A stretch of 64,000 nt of DNA, taken from assembly GCA_963747405.1 (NCBI GenBank), contig CAVVFG010000014.1:62001-126000 (forward strand). The letters are read 5' to 3'. This document shows positions 39,946 through 48,219 of this stretch, piece by piece (the first letter of the stretch is position 1; every line of letters begins with the position of its first letter). Both the position numbers and the translations under genes were made by a program. The stretch comes from Fodinibacter sp963747405 (GTDB taxonomy: Bacteria > Actinomycetota > Actinomycetes > Actinomycetales > Dermatophilaceae). The notes under the pieces are model-generated. The model was not told the origin of the DNA. It saw only the letters and a program-made list of their open reading frames with translations, and did not search any database.

Positions 39946-41625
39946 TCAGGCCAGGATGGCTTCGCGCATGACGTCGAGGCCGACCGACCCGAGGTCGAGC
40001 GCGCGGCGGTGGAAGTCCTTGAGCGAGAACGCGTCGCCGTCACGGGCGGCCACCTCGTCGCGCAGCTGCAGCCAGAGCCGCTCACCGATCTTGTAGCTCG
40101 GCGCCTGGCCGGGCCAGCCGAGGTAGCGGTTGAGCTCGAAGCGGAGCATCTCCTCGCCCTGGTTGGCGTGGGCGTCGAGGAAGGCCCACGCCTTGTCGTA
40201 GGTCCAGTCGCCGCAACCGACCTCGGCGGGTGCCTCGAAGCCGCAGTGCACGCCGATGTCGAGCACCACGCGCGCGGCGCGCAGGGACTGCCCGTCGAGG
40301 AGGCCGAGGTAGTTGCCGGGGTCGTCCATGTAGCCCAGCTCGGCCATCAGTCGCTCGGCATACAGCGCCCACCCCTCGCCGTGCCCGCTCGTCCAGCACA
40401 TCATCCGCCGCCACTTGTTGAGCAGCTCGCGGCGGTAGATCGTCTGCGCGACCTGGAGGTGGTGACCGGGGACACCCTCGTGGTAGACGGTCGTCAGCTC
40501 GCGCCACGTGCCGAACTCGGTGACGCCCTTGGGCACCGACCACCACATCCGGCCGGGCCGGTTGAAGTCGTCGCTGGGCCCGGTGTAGTAGATGCCGCCG
40601 GTATGGGTGGGTGCGATCCGGCACTCGATGGCGTGCACCGGTTCCGGGATGTCGAAGTGGGTGCCGGCCAGGTCGACGATGACCTCGTCGGCGCGCGCCT
40701 GCATCCACTCGCGCAGGGCGTCGGTGCCGTGCAGCACGTAGCGGGGGTCGCGGTCGAGGTGCTCGATGGCCTCCTTGACCGAGGCGCCCGGGGCGATGCG
40801 GTCGGCCGTCGCCCGCATGTCGGCCTCGATCCGGGCGAGCTCCTCCTGCCCCCACGCGTAGGTCTCCTCCAGGTCGACCGTGGCTCCCAGGAACTGGCGG
40901 GAGGCGAGCCGGTAGCGCTCGCGACCCGCGGCATCCGACTCGGGAGCTCGCTCGAGCAGCTGGGTGCGCAGGTCGTCGCCGAGCCGCTGGTAGGCCGCGG
41001 CGGCCGCCTCGACCCCCCGCTGCAGGTCGGCCCGAACCGCATCGTCGAGGGGGGCGCCGTCGGCGCTGGCCCGGGTGAGGAACGTGGCGAAGAAGCCGTC
41101 GGGCGCGGTGAGGTCCCGGCACTGGGTGATGCACTCGGTGACCTGGCGGCGGGGCGTCACGAGCCCGCGGTCGGCCGACTCGCGCAACGTGGAGGTCCAC
41201 TGCTCGAGCGCCGTCGGTACCTTGGTCAGCCGGGTGGCGATGGTGGCCCAGTCGTGCTGGGTGGCGGTCGGCATCAGGTCGAAGACGTCGCGGCAGCCCT
41301 GCAGCGGCGACGCGATGACGTTGAGCTCCATCTGGTCGTAGCCGGCCTGGTGCGCCTCGACGGTGAGGCCGAGCCGCTCGCGCATGGCCGCCACGGTGAC
41401 CCGGTCGACCTCGTCGACCGGGTCGACGGTGTCGAGGCGAGCCAGGGTGTCGCGGGCGATCTGCGCGTGGTGGGCGTAGCCGTCGGGGGAGAGGTCGTCG
41501 AGCTCGCCCTCGCCGCCGGGCACCCCGAGGTAGGTGGCCTCGATCGGGCTCGCGGCCACGACGGCGTCGAAGTGGGCCTCGGCGACGGCATCGACGGGAG
41601 TGCGCTGGCGGGTGCTCTCGGTCAT
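39946..41625 (-). CDS. DUF885 family protein (metallopeptidase-like)
   Basis: 559 residues, the normal length for DUF885 proteins, which share the gluzincin-like HExxH arrangement: TTVYHEGVPGHHLQVAQTIY near residue 385 and, downstream, GHGEGWALYAERLMAELGY with the third ligand region. No signal peptide, so cytoplasmic. Probably a zinc carboxypeptidase/oligopeptidase-like hydrolase, but substrates are unproven in actinobacteria. The HExxH here is HEGVPGHH, the form usual for this family. TAGCGT lies 7 nt before the ATG (probably leaderless). Confidence 0.85.
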   Translation of the reverse strand: MTESTRQRTPVDAVAEAHFDAVVAASPIEATYLGVPGGEGELDDLSPDGYAHHAQIARDTLARLDTVDPVDEVDRVTVAAMRERLGLTVEAHQAGYDQMELNVIASPLQGCRDVFDLMPTATQHDWATIATRLTKVPTALEQWTSTLRESADRGLVTPRRQVTECITQCRDLTAPDGFFATFLTRASADGAPLDDAVRADLQRGVEAAAAAYQRLGDDLRTQLLERAPESDAAGRERYRLASRQFLGATVDLEETYAWGQEELARIEADMRATADRIAPGASVKEAIEHLDRDPRYVLHGTDALREWMQARADEVIVDLAGTHFDIPEPVHAIECRIAPTHTGGIYYTGPSDDFNRPGRMWWSVPKGVTEFGTWRELTTVYHEGVPGHHLQVAQTIYRRELLNKWRRMMCWTSGHGEGWALYAERLMAELGYMDDPGNYLGLLDGQSLRAARVVLDIGVHCGFEAPAEVGCGDWTYDKAWAFLDAHANQGEEMLRFELNRYLGWPGQAPSYKIGERLWLQLRDEVAARDGDAFSLKDFHRRALDLGSVGLDVMREAILA

Positions 41626-41737
41626 TCGACGGACGCTACCGGAGGGGTGGCCGCCCGGCGCCATCCCATTTCGCACGAGTTCGGCGCCTGCGGACGGTGT
41701 TCGCGTGGGTCGGGCGAGACGGCATACCCTCGGCGGC

Positions 41738-42412
41738 ATGCAGCCACGGGTGAGGTCGCTCAACATCGGTGGCGCGCGTGGCGGCATCCTGCCTCGTGGG
41801 GGTGAGACGGCCATCGACAAGCGCCCGGTGGCGTCGGCCGAGGTGCGCGACCCGGGGCCGAAGCGGGGCGGTGTGGGGAGCGGCGTGGTCGGCGACGACG
41901 TCGTCAGCCGCAAGCACCACGGCGGCACCCGGCAGGCCGTGTACGCCGTGGCCCGCGAGGAGCTTGACTGGTGGAGCGGCACCCTCGGACGCGACCTCGC
42001 CGACGGGACCTTCGGCGAGAACCTCACCACCGAGGGGCTGGACGTCGATGCCGCGGTGGTGGGGGAGCGCTGGCGGGTCGGGTCTGCGCTGCTCGAGGTG
42101 ACCGGGCCGCGCATCCCGTGTGCCACGTTCGCGGCCTGGATGGGGGAGCGCGGCTGGGTGCGCCGGTTCACCGAGCGGGGGCGCACCGGGGCATACCTGG
42201 CGGTGGTCGAGCCTGGGGTGGTCAGCACCGGGGATGTCGTCGAGGTGCTCGGCCGCCCCGGCCACGGCCTCACGGTGCCGCAGGTGTTCCGGGCGTTCAC
42301 CGGCGACGACGTGCTGGCGGCTGGCGTGCTGGACGCGGGAGTGCTCGGGGACGAGGACGAGGCCTGGCTCAGGCGCCGCCTCGCCCGCCGCCGTCCCGAG
42401 ATCGACCAATAG
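41738..42412 (+). CDS. MOSC-domain protein (YiiM-like)
   Basis: 224 residues. The MOSC core includes GVVGDDVVSRKHHGGTRQAV (family pattern GD...HHGG.dqAVY) and LGRDLADGTFGENLTTEGLD, then VGSALLEVTGPRIPCATFAA with the conserved cysteine that binds the molybdenum cofactor. YiiM-like proteins reduce N-hydroxylated bases and related compounds. The last codons (PEIDQ and TAG) lie within a family B intergenic repeat, so the C-terminus has been shaped by the repeat. TACCCT lies 7 nt before the ATG. Confidence 0.9.
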   Translation: MQPRVRSLNIGGARGGILPRGGETAIDKRPVASAEVRDPGPKRGGVGSGVVGDDVVSRKHHGGTRQAVYAVAREELDWWSGTLGRDLADGTFGENLTTEGLDVDAAVVGERWRVGSALLEVTGPRIPCATFAAWMGERGWVRRFTERGRTGAYLAVVEPGVVSTGDVVEVLGRPGHGLTVPQVFRAFTGDDVLAAGVLDAGVLGDEDEAWLRRRLARRRPEIDQ

Positions 42413-42579
42413 GTCACACCGGGGACGGCCTTCGGCTCCACCGCGAGGAACTCTCCCCAACGATCTCTGCACTCGGTCGCTGACCTCGCCCCAAGGCGTC
42501 CCTGCTGTGACCTATTGGTCGATCTCGGGACGGGGTGCGGCGGGGCCGGTGTCCCTGCTGTGACCTATTGGTCGATCTG
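42398..42579. repeat. Family B repeat cluster between convergent genes (site 2)
   Basis: One forward copy GAGATCGACCAATAGGTCA (42398-42416), which includes the MOSC stop codon, and two inverted copies TGACCTATTGGTCGATCT (from 42508 and 42561), the latter two each preceded by GTCCCTGCTG. Located between the + gene ending at 42412 and the - gene ending at 42590. Confidence 0.92.
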
Positions 42580-42589
42580 GGGACGACGG

Positions 42590-42850
42590 TCAGGAGCGCA
42601 GCGAGGTGCTCCAGGCGCCGGGGCCGTGGCTGAGCGGCTGCCGCAGGGCCACCGAGTGGGCCGCCCACGTCGAGCCCGGCTGCTCGGACGCCGGCTGATC
42701 GCCACCCGACCAACCCGACGCGGCCGACAGCACTGCGACGAGCGCCGCGAGCTGCTCGGGCGTCGCCTGGCCGTGCACGACGATGGCCGGTGGGGCCGAG
42801 GTCACCGCAGCCTCGGCCCCGCCGGAGTCGGTCGTCTCGTCGGCGGCCAT
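42590..42850 (-). CDS. accE: Acyl-CoA carboxylase epsilon subunit
   Basis: 86 residues. Small epsilon subunits are specific to actinobacteria: a variable acidic head, then a conserved block (here IVVHGQATPEQLAALVAVLS) and a tail with a W followed by a basic end (WSTSLRS). It stabilises the alpha/beta acyl-CoA carboxylase complex. It starts 40 nt after the beta-subunit gene on the same strand, which is the typical accD-accE order. The ATG at 42850 is used. Confidence 0.85.
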   Translation of the reverse strand: MAADETTDSGGAEAAVTSAPPAIVVHGQATPEQLAALVAVLSAASGWSGGDQPASEQPGSTWAAHSVALRQPLSHGPGAWSTSLRS

Positions 42851-42890
42851 CACAGCGCCTGACCGCACGAGATCGGAGCGGGTACCAGCC

Positions 42891-44519
42891 TCATAGCGGG
42901 ATGTTGCCGTGCTTCTTGGGCGGCAGGCTGGCGCGCTTGGTGCGCAGGGCCCGCAGGGCCTTCGAGACGTTCATCCGGGTGTTCGAGGGCGTGATGACGG
43001 TGTCGATGTAGCCGCGCTCGGCAGCGACGTAGGGGTTGGCCAGGGCGTCCTCGTACTGCTTGATGAACGAGGCCCGCGCCTCCTCCACCGAGTCACCGTG
43101 CTCCGCGGTCTTGGCGAGCTCCTTGCGGTAGAGGATGTTGACCGCACCCTGAGCGCCCATGACCGCGATCTGCGCGGTGGGCCACGCCAGGTTGATGTCG
43201 GCGCCGAGGTGCTTGGACCCCATGACGTCGTAGGCGCCGCCGTAGGCCTTGCGGGTGATCACGGTGACCAGCGGGACGGTGGCCTCGGAGTAGGCGTAGA
43301 TGAGCTTCGCGCCGCGGCGGATGATGCCGTCCCACTCCTGGTCGGTGCCCGGGAGGAAGCCCGGCACGTCGACGAAGGTGAGGATCGGCACGTTGAACGC
43401 GTCGCAGGTGCGCACGAACCGGGCCGCCTTCTCGGAGGCGTCGATGTCGAGGGTGCCGGCGAACTGCATCGGGTTGTTGGCCACGACGCCCACCGAGCGG
43501 CCCTCGACCCGGCCGAAACCGGTGATGATGTTCGGCGCGAACATCGGTGCGACCTCGAGGAACTCACCGTCGTCGACGACCTTCTCGATGACCTGGTGCA
43601 TGTCGTAGGGGACGTTGGGGCTGTCGGGGATGATCGTGTCGAGGAACCGGTCGTCGTCGGTCACCTCGAGGTCGTTCGGGTCGCCGTAGACCGGCGGGTC
43701 CTCCATGTTGTTCGACGGCAGGTAGGACAGCAGCGCCTTGACGTACTCGACGGCGTCGTCCTCGTCGGTGCCCATGTAGTGCGCCACGCCGGACTTGGTG
43801 TTGTGGGTGCGCGCCCCACCGAGCTCCTCGAAGCCGACGTCCTCGCCGGTGACGGTCTTGATGACGTCGGGCCCGGTGATGAACATGTGCGAGGTCTTGT
43901 CGACCATCACGGTGAAGTCGGTGACCGCGGGGGAGTAGACGGCGCCACCCGCGCACGGCCCCATGATCAGCGAGATCTGCGGGATGACGCCCGACGCGTG
44001 CACGTTGCGCCGGAAGATCTCGCCGTACAGGCCGAGCGAGACGACACCCTCCTGGATGCGCGCCCCGCCCGAGTCGTTGAGCCCGACGACCGGGCAGCCG
44101 ACCTTCATGGCGAAGTCCATGATCTTGACGATCTTCTCGCCGAACACCTCACCGAGGGAGCCACCGAAGACGGTGAAGTCCTGGGCGAACACCGCCACCG
44201 TGCGGCCGTCGACCGTGCCGTAGCCGGTGACGACGCCGTCGCCGTAGGGCCGGTTCTTGTCGCCACCGAACGCCACCGAACGGTGCCTGGCGTACTTGTC
44301 CATCTCGACGAAGGTGCCCTCGTCGAGCAGCATCTGGAGGCGCTCGCGGGCGGTCTTCTTGCCACGGGCGTGCTGCTTGTCGACGGCGCGCTCGGAGCCG
44401 GCGTTCGCGACCTCGTTGACCCGGCGTTTGAGGTCCGCGAGCTTGCCTGCCGTGGTGGTCGTGTCGATGTCTTTGGGGACGTCGGTGCCGCCGATGGAAT
44501 GGGTGTCGCTCTTGGACAT
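42891..44519 (-). CDS. accD: Acyl-CoA carboxylase beta subunit (AccD5/PccB type)
   Basis: 542 residues. Carboxyltransferase with both acyl-CoA and biotin sites: VVGLNDSGGARIQEGVVSLG near residue 135, MGPCAGGAVYSPAVTDFTVM near 185, TFVDVPGFLPGTDQEWDGII near 390 and RKAYGGAYDVMGSKHLGADI near 440. It is close to PccB/AccD5, which carboxylates propionyl-CoA and acetyl-CoA for lipid synthesis. TAGGCT lies 6 nt before the ATG and overlaps the divergent -10 of the biotin ligase gene; the mRNA is probably leaderless. Encodes the partner of the biotinylated alpha subunit at 4448-6223. Confidence 0.95.
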   Translation of the reverse strand: MSKSDTHSIGGTDVPKDIDTTTTAGKLADLKRRVNEVANAGSERAVDKQHARGKKTARERLQMLLDEGTFVEMDKYARHRSVAFGGDKNRPYGDGVVTGYGTVDGRTVAVFAQDFTVFGGSLGEVFGEKIVKIMDFAMKVGCPVVGLNDSGGARIQEGVVSLGLYGEIFRRNVHASGVIPQISLIMGPCAGGAVYSPAVTDFTVMVDKTSHMFITGPDVIKTVTGEDVGFEELGGARTHNTKSGVAHYMGTDEDDAVEYVKALLSYLPSNNMEDPPVYGDPNDLEVTDDDRFLDTIIPDSPNVPYDMHQVIEKVVDDGEFLEVAPMFAPNIITGFGRVEGRSVGVVANNPMQFAGTLDIDASEKAARFVRTCDAFNVPILTFVDVPGFLPGTDQEWDGIIRRGAKLIYAYSEATVPLVTVITRKAYGGAYDVMGSKHLGADINLAWPTAQIAVMGAQGAVNILYRKELAKTAEHGDSVEEARASFIKQYEDALANPYVAAERGYIDTVITPSNTRMNVSKALRALRTKRASLPPKKHGNIPL

Positions 44520-44525
44520 GGCCCG

Positions 44526-44535
44526 AGCCTAGCCT
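44526..44535. promoter_or_regulatory. Overlapping divergent -10 elements (accD / birA)
   Basis: AGCCTA (44526-44531) read on the - strand is TAGGCT, 6 nt before the accD ATG; TAGCCT (44530-44535) on the + strand is 7 nt before the birA GTG. The two hexamers share bases 44530-44531, so initiation in one direction should compete with the other. Confidence 0.65.
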
Positions 44536-44542
44536 TGCCCTC

Positions 44543-45310
44543 GTGAGCGAGCTGCACCGATCCCGACCGCTCGGCGAGCGATCTGTCACACCAGGCCCAC
44601 CGTGGGGTCCCACGGAGCTCTTCGACCGTCTGGGCTCGACGAACGACGAGGTGCGCGAGCGCCCCGCGCCGTGGCGCGTCGTGGTCGCCGAGCAGCAGGA
44701 TGCCGGTCGCGGCCGTCTCGGTCGGGGGTGGACGACGACTCCCGGCACCTCGCTGGCGGTGTCCGTGCTGGTGCCTCCACCGGCATCCGGCGCCTCGTGG
44801 GTGCCCCTGCTCGCCGGGCTGGCCGTGAACCGGGCCGTGGCGGAGGTGGCCGGCATCGAGACGGCGCTCAAGTGGCCCAACGACGTGCTGGTGCCCGGTG
44901 ACGGCGACCGCAAGCTGGCCGGCCTGCTCTGCGAGTGGACCGAGGGCGGGGTCGTGGTGGGGCTCGGCCTCAACGTCGACACCGAGCGCGGCGACCTGCC
45001 GCTCGGCACCGCCACCTCGCTGCGCGCCGCGGGAGCGCCGGGCGTGGACCGCGCGGGCCTGCTCACGGCATACCTGGTGCACCTCGCTCGGGTACTCGAC
45101 GAGGACACCGGACCCGGTAGCGCGGCCCAGCTCGCCTACCTGGCGGCGTGCGCCACGGTGGGCCGGGAGGTCGAGGTGCACCAGCCGGGTGGGCTGGTGC
45201 GCCGCGGAGTCGCGACAGGCGTCGACGATGCAGGCAGACTGACCGTGCGCTCGACCGAGGGCGTGTGGGCCGTGACCGCGGGTGACGTGGTCCACGTCCG
45301 GGCACCCTGA
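44543..45310 (+). CDS. birA: Biotin--[acetyl-CoA carboxylase] ligase
   Basis: 255 residues from a GTG, with catalytic and C-terminal domains but no N-terminal helix-turn-helix, so ligase only. Motifs: LGSTNDEVRERP, VVVAEQQDAGRGRLGRGWTT (the biotinoyl-AMP loop), ALKWPNDVLVPGDGDRKLAG near residue 110 and VVVGLGLNVDTE. It attaches biotin to the lysine of the carrier domain at 4448-6223. Divergent from accD with overlapping promoters, a sensible arrangement as both products act on the same complex. Confidence 0.93.
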   Translation: MSELHRSRPLGERSVTPGPPWGPTELFDRLGSTNDEVRERPAPWRVVVAEQQDAGRGRLGRGWTTTPGTSLAVSVLVPPPASGASWVPLLAGLAVNRAVAEVAGIETALKWPNDVLVPGDGDRKLAGLLCEWTEGGVVVGLGLNVDTERGDLPLGTATSLRAAGAPGVDRAGLLTAYLVHLARVLDEDTGPGSAAQLAYLAACATVGREVEVHQPGGLVRRGVATGVDDAGRLTVRSTEGVWAVTAGDVVHVRAP

Positions 45311-45328
45311 GCACCCGAGAGGAGCACG

Positions 45329-46480
45329 ATGTCCGCCGAGCAGGTCGGTCGGTCCGGCGGCGACCACGTCGACGACGGCGACGACGGCGTGGCCCCCGCG
45401 CTCCTCGACGGCACCGGGGCGGACGTCGTGGCGCACGACGACGTGGCTGAGCGGGTCGAGCGCGTGCTGCTCGGCCGCCCCGCGTCGATGGGGCGGCGCG
45501 AGGTGACCGAGGGCGCGGGTGTCGAGGCCCTCACCGCACGGCGGTTCTGGCACGCGATGGGCTTCCAGAACGTCAGCGACGAGGAGGCCATGTTCACCGA
45601 GGCCGACACCCAGGCGCTGCGCCGGGTGGCCCGGATCATCGACGACGGCCGGCTCAGCGAGGAGCTTGCCCTCGGCATGACCCGGGCGTTCGCCCGCACC
45701 GCCGACCGGCTCGCGGTGTGGCAGACGCAGCTCGTCGCCGAGTCGCTGGCCTCCCCTGCGTCCGAGGACCTCGAGGGGCGCGACAGCCGCTCGGTGCCCG
45801 AGCCGCAGGTGGCCGCCGAGGCGGCCGAGCTGCTCGCCGGCATCTCCACCGAGATCGAGCCGCTGCTGGTGTACGTCTGGCGCCGCCACCTCACCAACGC
45901 GATCGCCCGCATGCTCGCGGATGCCGACCCGACCGTGCACGCCGACCCCTCCGCACCGATCCGCACCGTCGGGTTCGCCGACCTGGTGTCGTTCACGTCC
46001 TTCGTGCGCCGGATGAGCGAGCGGCAGCTCGCGCGCCTGGTGCAGCGCTTCGAGCTGCTCGCCAGCGACGTCATCACCGAGCACGGCGGCCGGGTGATCA
46101 AGACCGTGGGCGACGAGGTGCTGTTCGTGCACCTGGAGGCGGCCGCGGCATCCGCCATCGCCCTGGACCTGGTCGACGCGATGGCCGAGGACGAGCTGCT
46201 GCCGCCGGTGCGGGTCGGCCTCGCGCACGGGCGGGTCGTCTCTCGCCTCGGCGACGTCTTCGGGATGACGGTGAACAAGGCCAGCCGGATCACGGCGGTG
46301 ACACCGTCTGGCCACGTCTACGTCGACGACGACATGGCCCGCGTGCTCGGCGAGGTCTCCGGCTTCACCGCGATCGAGCGCCGGCGTCGGGTGCTGCGCG
46401 GCATCGGCGTGGTGACGCTGCACGAGCTGCAACGCGCGCCCGGAGGACGGCGCCCTCCGGGCGATGGGGCGACGTCGTGA
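45329..46480 (+). CDS. Class III adenylate cyclase-like protein with N-terminal regulatory domain
   Basis: 383 residues, GAGAGGAG upstream of the ATG. The C-terminal cyclase domain (about 210-350) has TVGFADLVSFTSFVRRM with the metal aspartate, VIKTVGDEVLFV and MTVNKASRITAVTPSGHVYV with the transition-state Asn/Arg. Residues ~50-200 are a helical domain similar to the autoinhibitory pH-sensing domain of Rv1264 (FWHAMGFQNVSDEEAMFTEA, then TRAFARTADRLAVWQTQLV). No membrane segments. It probably makes cAMP in response to pH or another signal. Confidence 0.88.
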   Translation: MSAEQVGRSGGDHVDDGDDGVAPALLDGTGADVVAHDDVAERVERVLLGRPASMGRREVTEGAGVEALTARRFWHAMGFQNVSDEEAMFTEADTQALRRVARIIDDGRLSEELALGMTRAFARTADRLAVWQTQLVAESLASPASEDLEGRDSRSVPEPQVAAEAAELLAGISTEIEPLLVYVWRRHLTNAIARMLADADPTVHADPSAPIRTVGFADLVSFTSFVRRMSERQLARLVQRFELLASDVITEHGGRVIKTVGDEVLFVHLEAAAASAIALDLVDAMAEDELLPPVRVGLAHGRVVSRLGDVFGMTVNKASRITAVTPSGHVYVDDDMARVLGEVSGFTAIERRRRVLRGIGVVTLHELQRAPGGRRPPGDGATS

Positions 46481-46494
46481 CTACGATCGAACAC

Positions 46495-47169
46495 ATGACC
46501 AAGGTGCTGCTCGCGGAGGACGACCCCGCGATCTCCGACCCGCTGGCGCGCGCCCTGCGGCGCGAGGGCTACGACGTCGACGTGTGCACCGACGGCGTGG
46601 CGGCCCTCGAGGAGGCCCTGCGGTCGCCTGACCTGTTGGTTCTCGACCTGGGGCTGCCCAAGATGGACGGCCTCGAGGTCTGTCGCCGGCTGCGCCAGGA
46701 AGGCAGCACGGTGCCCGTGCTGGTGCTCACCGCACGCGCGGACGAGGTCGACACCGTCGTCGGCCTCGACGCCGGTGCCGACGACTACGTCACCAAGCCG
46801 TTCCGCCTCGCCGAGCTGTTGGCCAGAGCGCGGGCGCTGCTGCGGCGCGGGGTCGTGGAGCCGCCCCCGCCCGAGGCCCTGGTGCGGATCGACCCCGAGG
46901 GGCGCCGGGTCTTCCTGCACGGCCAGGAGGTGCAGCTCACCGGCAAGGAGTTCGAGCTGCTCAAGGTGCTGGTGTCCAACGAGGGCAAGGTGGTCTCCCG
47001 CGAGAAGCTGATGCGCGACGTCTGGGACAGCGCCTGGTACGGCTCGACCAAGACCCTCGACATGCACATCTCGGTGCTGCGCCGAAAGCTCGGCGACGAC
47101 GCGGCGCACCCGAGCTACATCACCACCATCCGAGGGGTCGGCTTCCGCTTCGACGCCCCCGAGGACTGA
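46495..47169 (+). CDS. OmpR/PhoB-family response regulator
   Basis: 224 residues. Receiver domain: acidic pair in LLAEDDPAISD, phosphorylated aspartate in LLVLDLGLPKMDG (D51 approximately), then LTARADEVD and YVTKPF with the conserved lysine. C-terminal winged helix: LTGKEFELLKVLVSNEGKVV and TLDMHISVLRRKLGDD. TACGAT lies 7 nt before the ATG, so it is probably transcribed from its own promoter as leaderless mRNA. The kinase gene follows 7 nt downstream. Confidence 0.95.
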   Translation: MTKVLLAEDDPAISDPLARALRREGYDVDVCTDGVAALEEALRSPDLLVLDLGLPKMDGLEVCRRLRQEGSTVPVLVLTARADEVDTVVGLDAGADDYVTKPFRLAELLARARALLRRGVVEPPPPEALVRIDPEGRRVFLHGQEVQLTGKEFELLKVLVSNEGKVVSREKLMRDVWDSAWYGSTKTLDMHISVLRRKLGDDAAHPSYITTIRGVGFRFDAPED

Positions 47170-47176
47170 GCGCAGG

Positions 47177-48208
47177 GTGCGGCGACTGCTCGTCGTCACG
47201 GTCGCCCAGGCCGTCGCCCTCACGGCGGTGCTGGTGGGGGTGATCGTCAGCGCCCTGCTGCTGTGGCCGGGCGATCCGCTGAAGACGCTCGCCCCGGCCT
47301 CCGAGCAGGACTTCGAGGGCACCCCGCCGGTGCCCATCGTGCTGGCGGCCCTCGGGGCCGCCATCGTCGTGGCCGGCGGCATCGCGCTGGGCCTCGCCAC
47401 CCTGATGGCCGACCGCCGGGCGTCGCGCCTGGCGCACTTCCTCGCCACCCTGGGTGAGCGTGCCGAGCGGCTCGGCCCGGGCGACCCCCGCCCGGTGCCG
47501 CTGCGCTCGGGCATCGTGGAGGTCGACCGGCTCGACGCCGCCCTCGCCCGGGGCGCGCAGCAGGGCGCCAAGCGGCTGGCGAGCGAGCGCGACTTCGCCG
47601 CCGACGCCTCGCACCAGCTGCGCACGCCGCTGACCGCCCTGCTGATGCGGCTCGAGGAGATCGCCAGCACCGACGACCTCGGAGTCGTCGAGGAGGAGGC
47701 AACCATCGCCATCGCCCAGGTCGAGCGGCTGAGCCGGGTGGTCGACGACCTGATGAGCCGCACCCGCAGCGGCACCGAGACCAACCCGGAGGTGTCGCTC
47801 GACTCGGTGCTGGCCTCGCTGCAGCGCGAGTGGCAGCCGGCGTTCGCAGCGGCCCGGCGCAGCATCCGCGTCAGTGGCGAGCGCGGGCTCGGCATCCGGG
47901 CAACGCCCACCGCGCTGGCGCAGATCCTCACCACCCTGCTCGAGAACTCCCTGATGTACGGCCGTGGCACCGTCGAGATCCTGGCCCGGCGGGCCGGCCC
48001 CTCGGTCGTCATCGAGGTCGCCGACGAGGGCGACGGGGTTCCCGCCGCCATCGCGCCGCACATCTTCGAGCGGTCGGTGTCGTCGTCGGGAAGTGGGTTG
48101 GGGCTCTCGCTCGCCCGCGACCTGGCCGAGGCCGCCGGCGGCCGGCTCGAGCTGGTGCGCGCCAAGCCGCCGCTGTTCGCGGTGTTCCTCTCCGCCAGCG
48201 TGCACTGA
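47177..48208 (+). CDS. Membrane sensor histidine kinase
   Basis: 343 residues from a GTG. Two membrane segments (about residues 3-27 and 55-78) enclose a short extracytoplasmic loop of ~27 residues, too small for a sensor domain. H-box: FAADASHQLRTPLTALLMRL near residue 140. ATPase: LLENSLMYGRGTVEIL (N box), VADEGDGVPA (G1) and GSGLGLSLARDLAEAAGG (G2). It pairs with the response regulator upstream. The stimulus is probably sensed within the membrane. Confidence 0.93.
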   Translation: MRRLLVVTVAQAVALTAVLVGVIVSALLLWPGDPLKTLAPASEQDFEGTPPVPIVLAALGAAIVVAGGIALGLATLMADRRASRLAHFLATLGERAERLGPGDPRPVPLRSGIVEVDRLDAALARGAQQGAKRLASERDFAADASHQLRTPLTALLMRLEEIASTDDLGVVEEEATIAIAQVERLSRVVDDLMSRTRSGTETNPEVSLDSVLASLQREWQPAFAAARRSIRVSGERGLGIRATPTALAQILTTLLENSLMYGRGTVEILARRAGPSVVIEVADEGDGVPAAIAPHIFERSVSSSGSGLGLSLARDLAEAAGGRLELVRAKPPLFAVFLSASVH

Positions 48209-48219
48209 CGCGAGCACGC

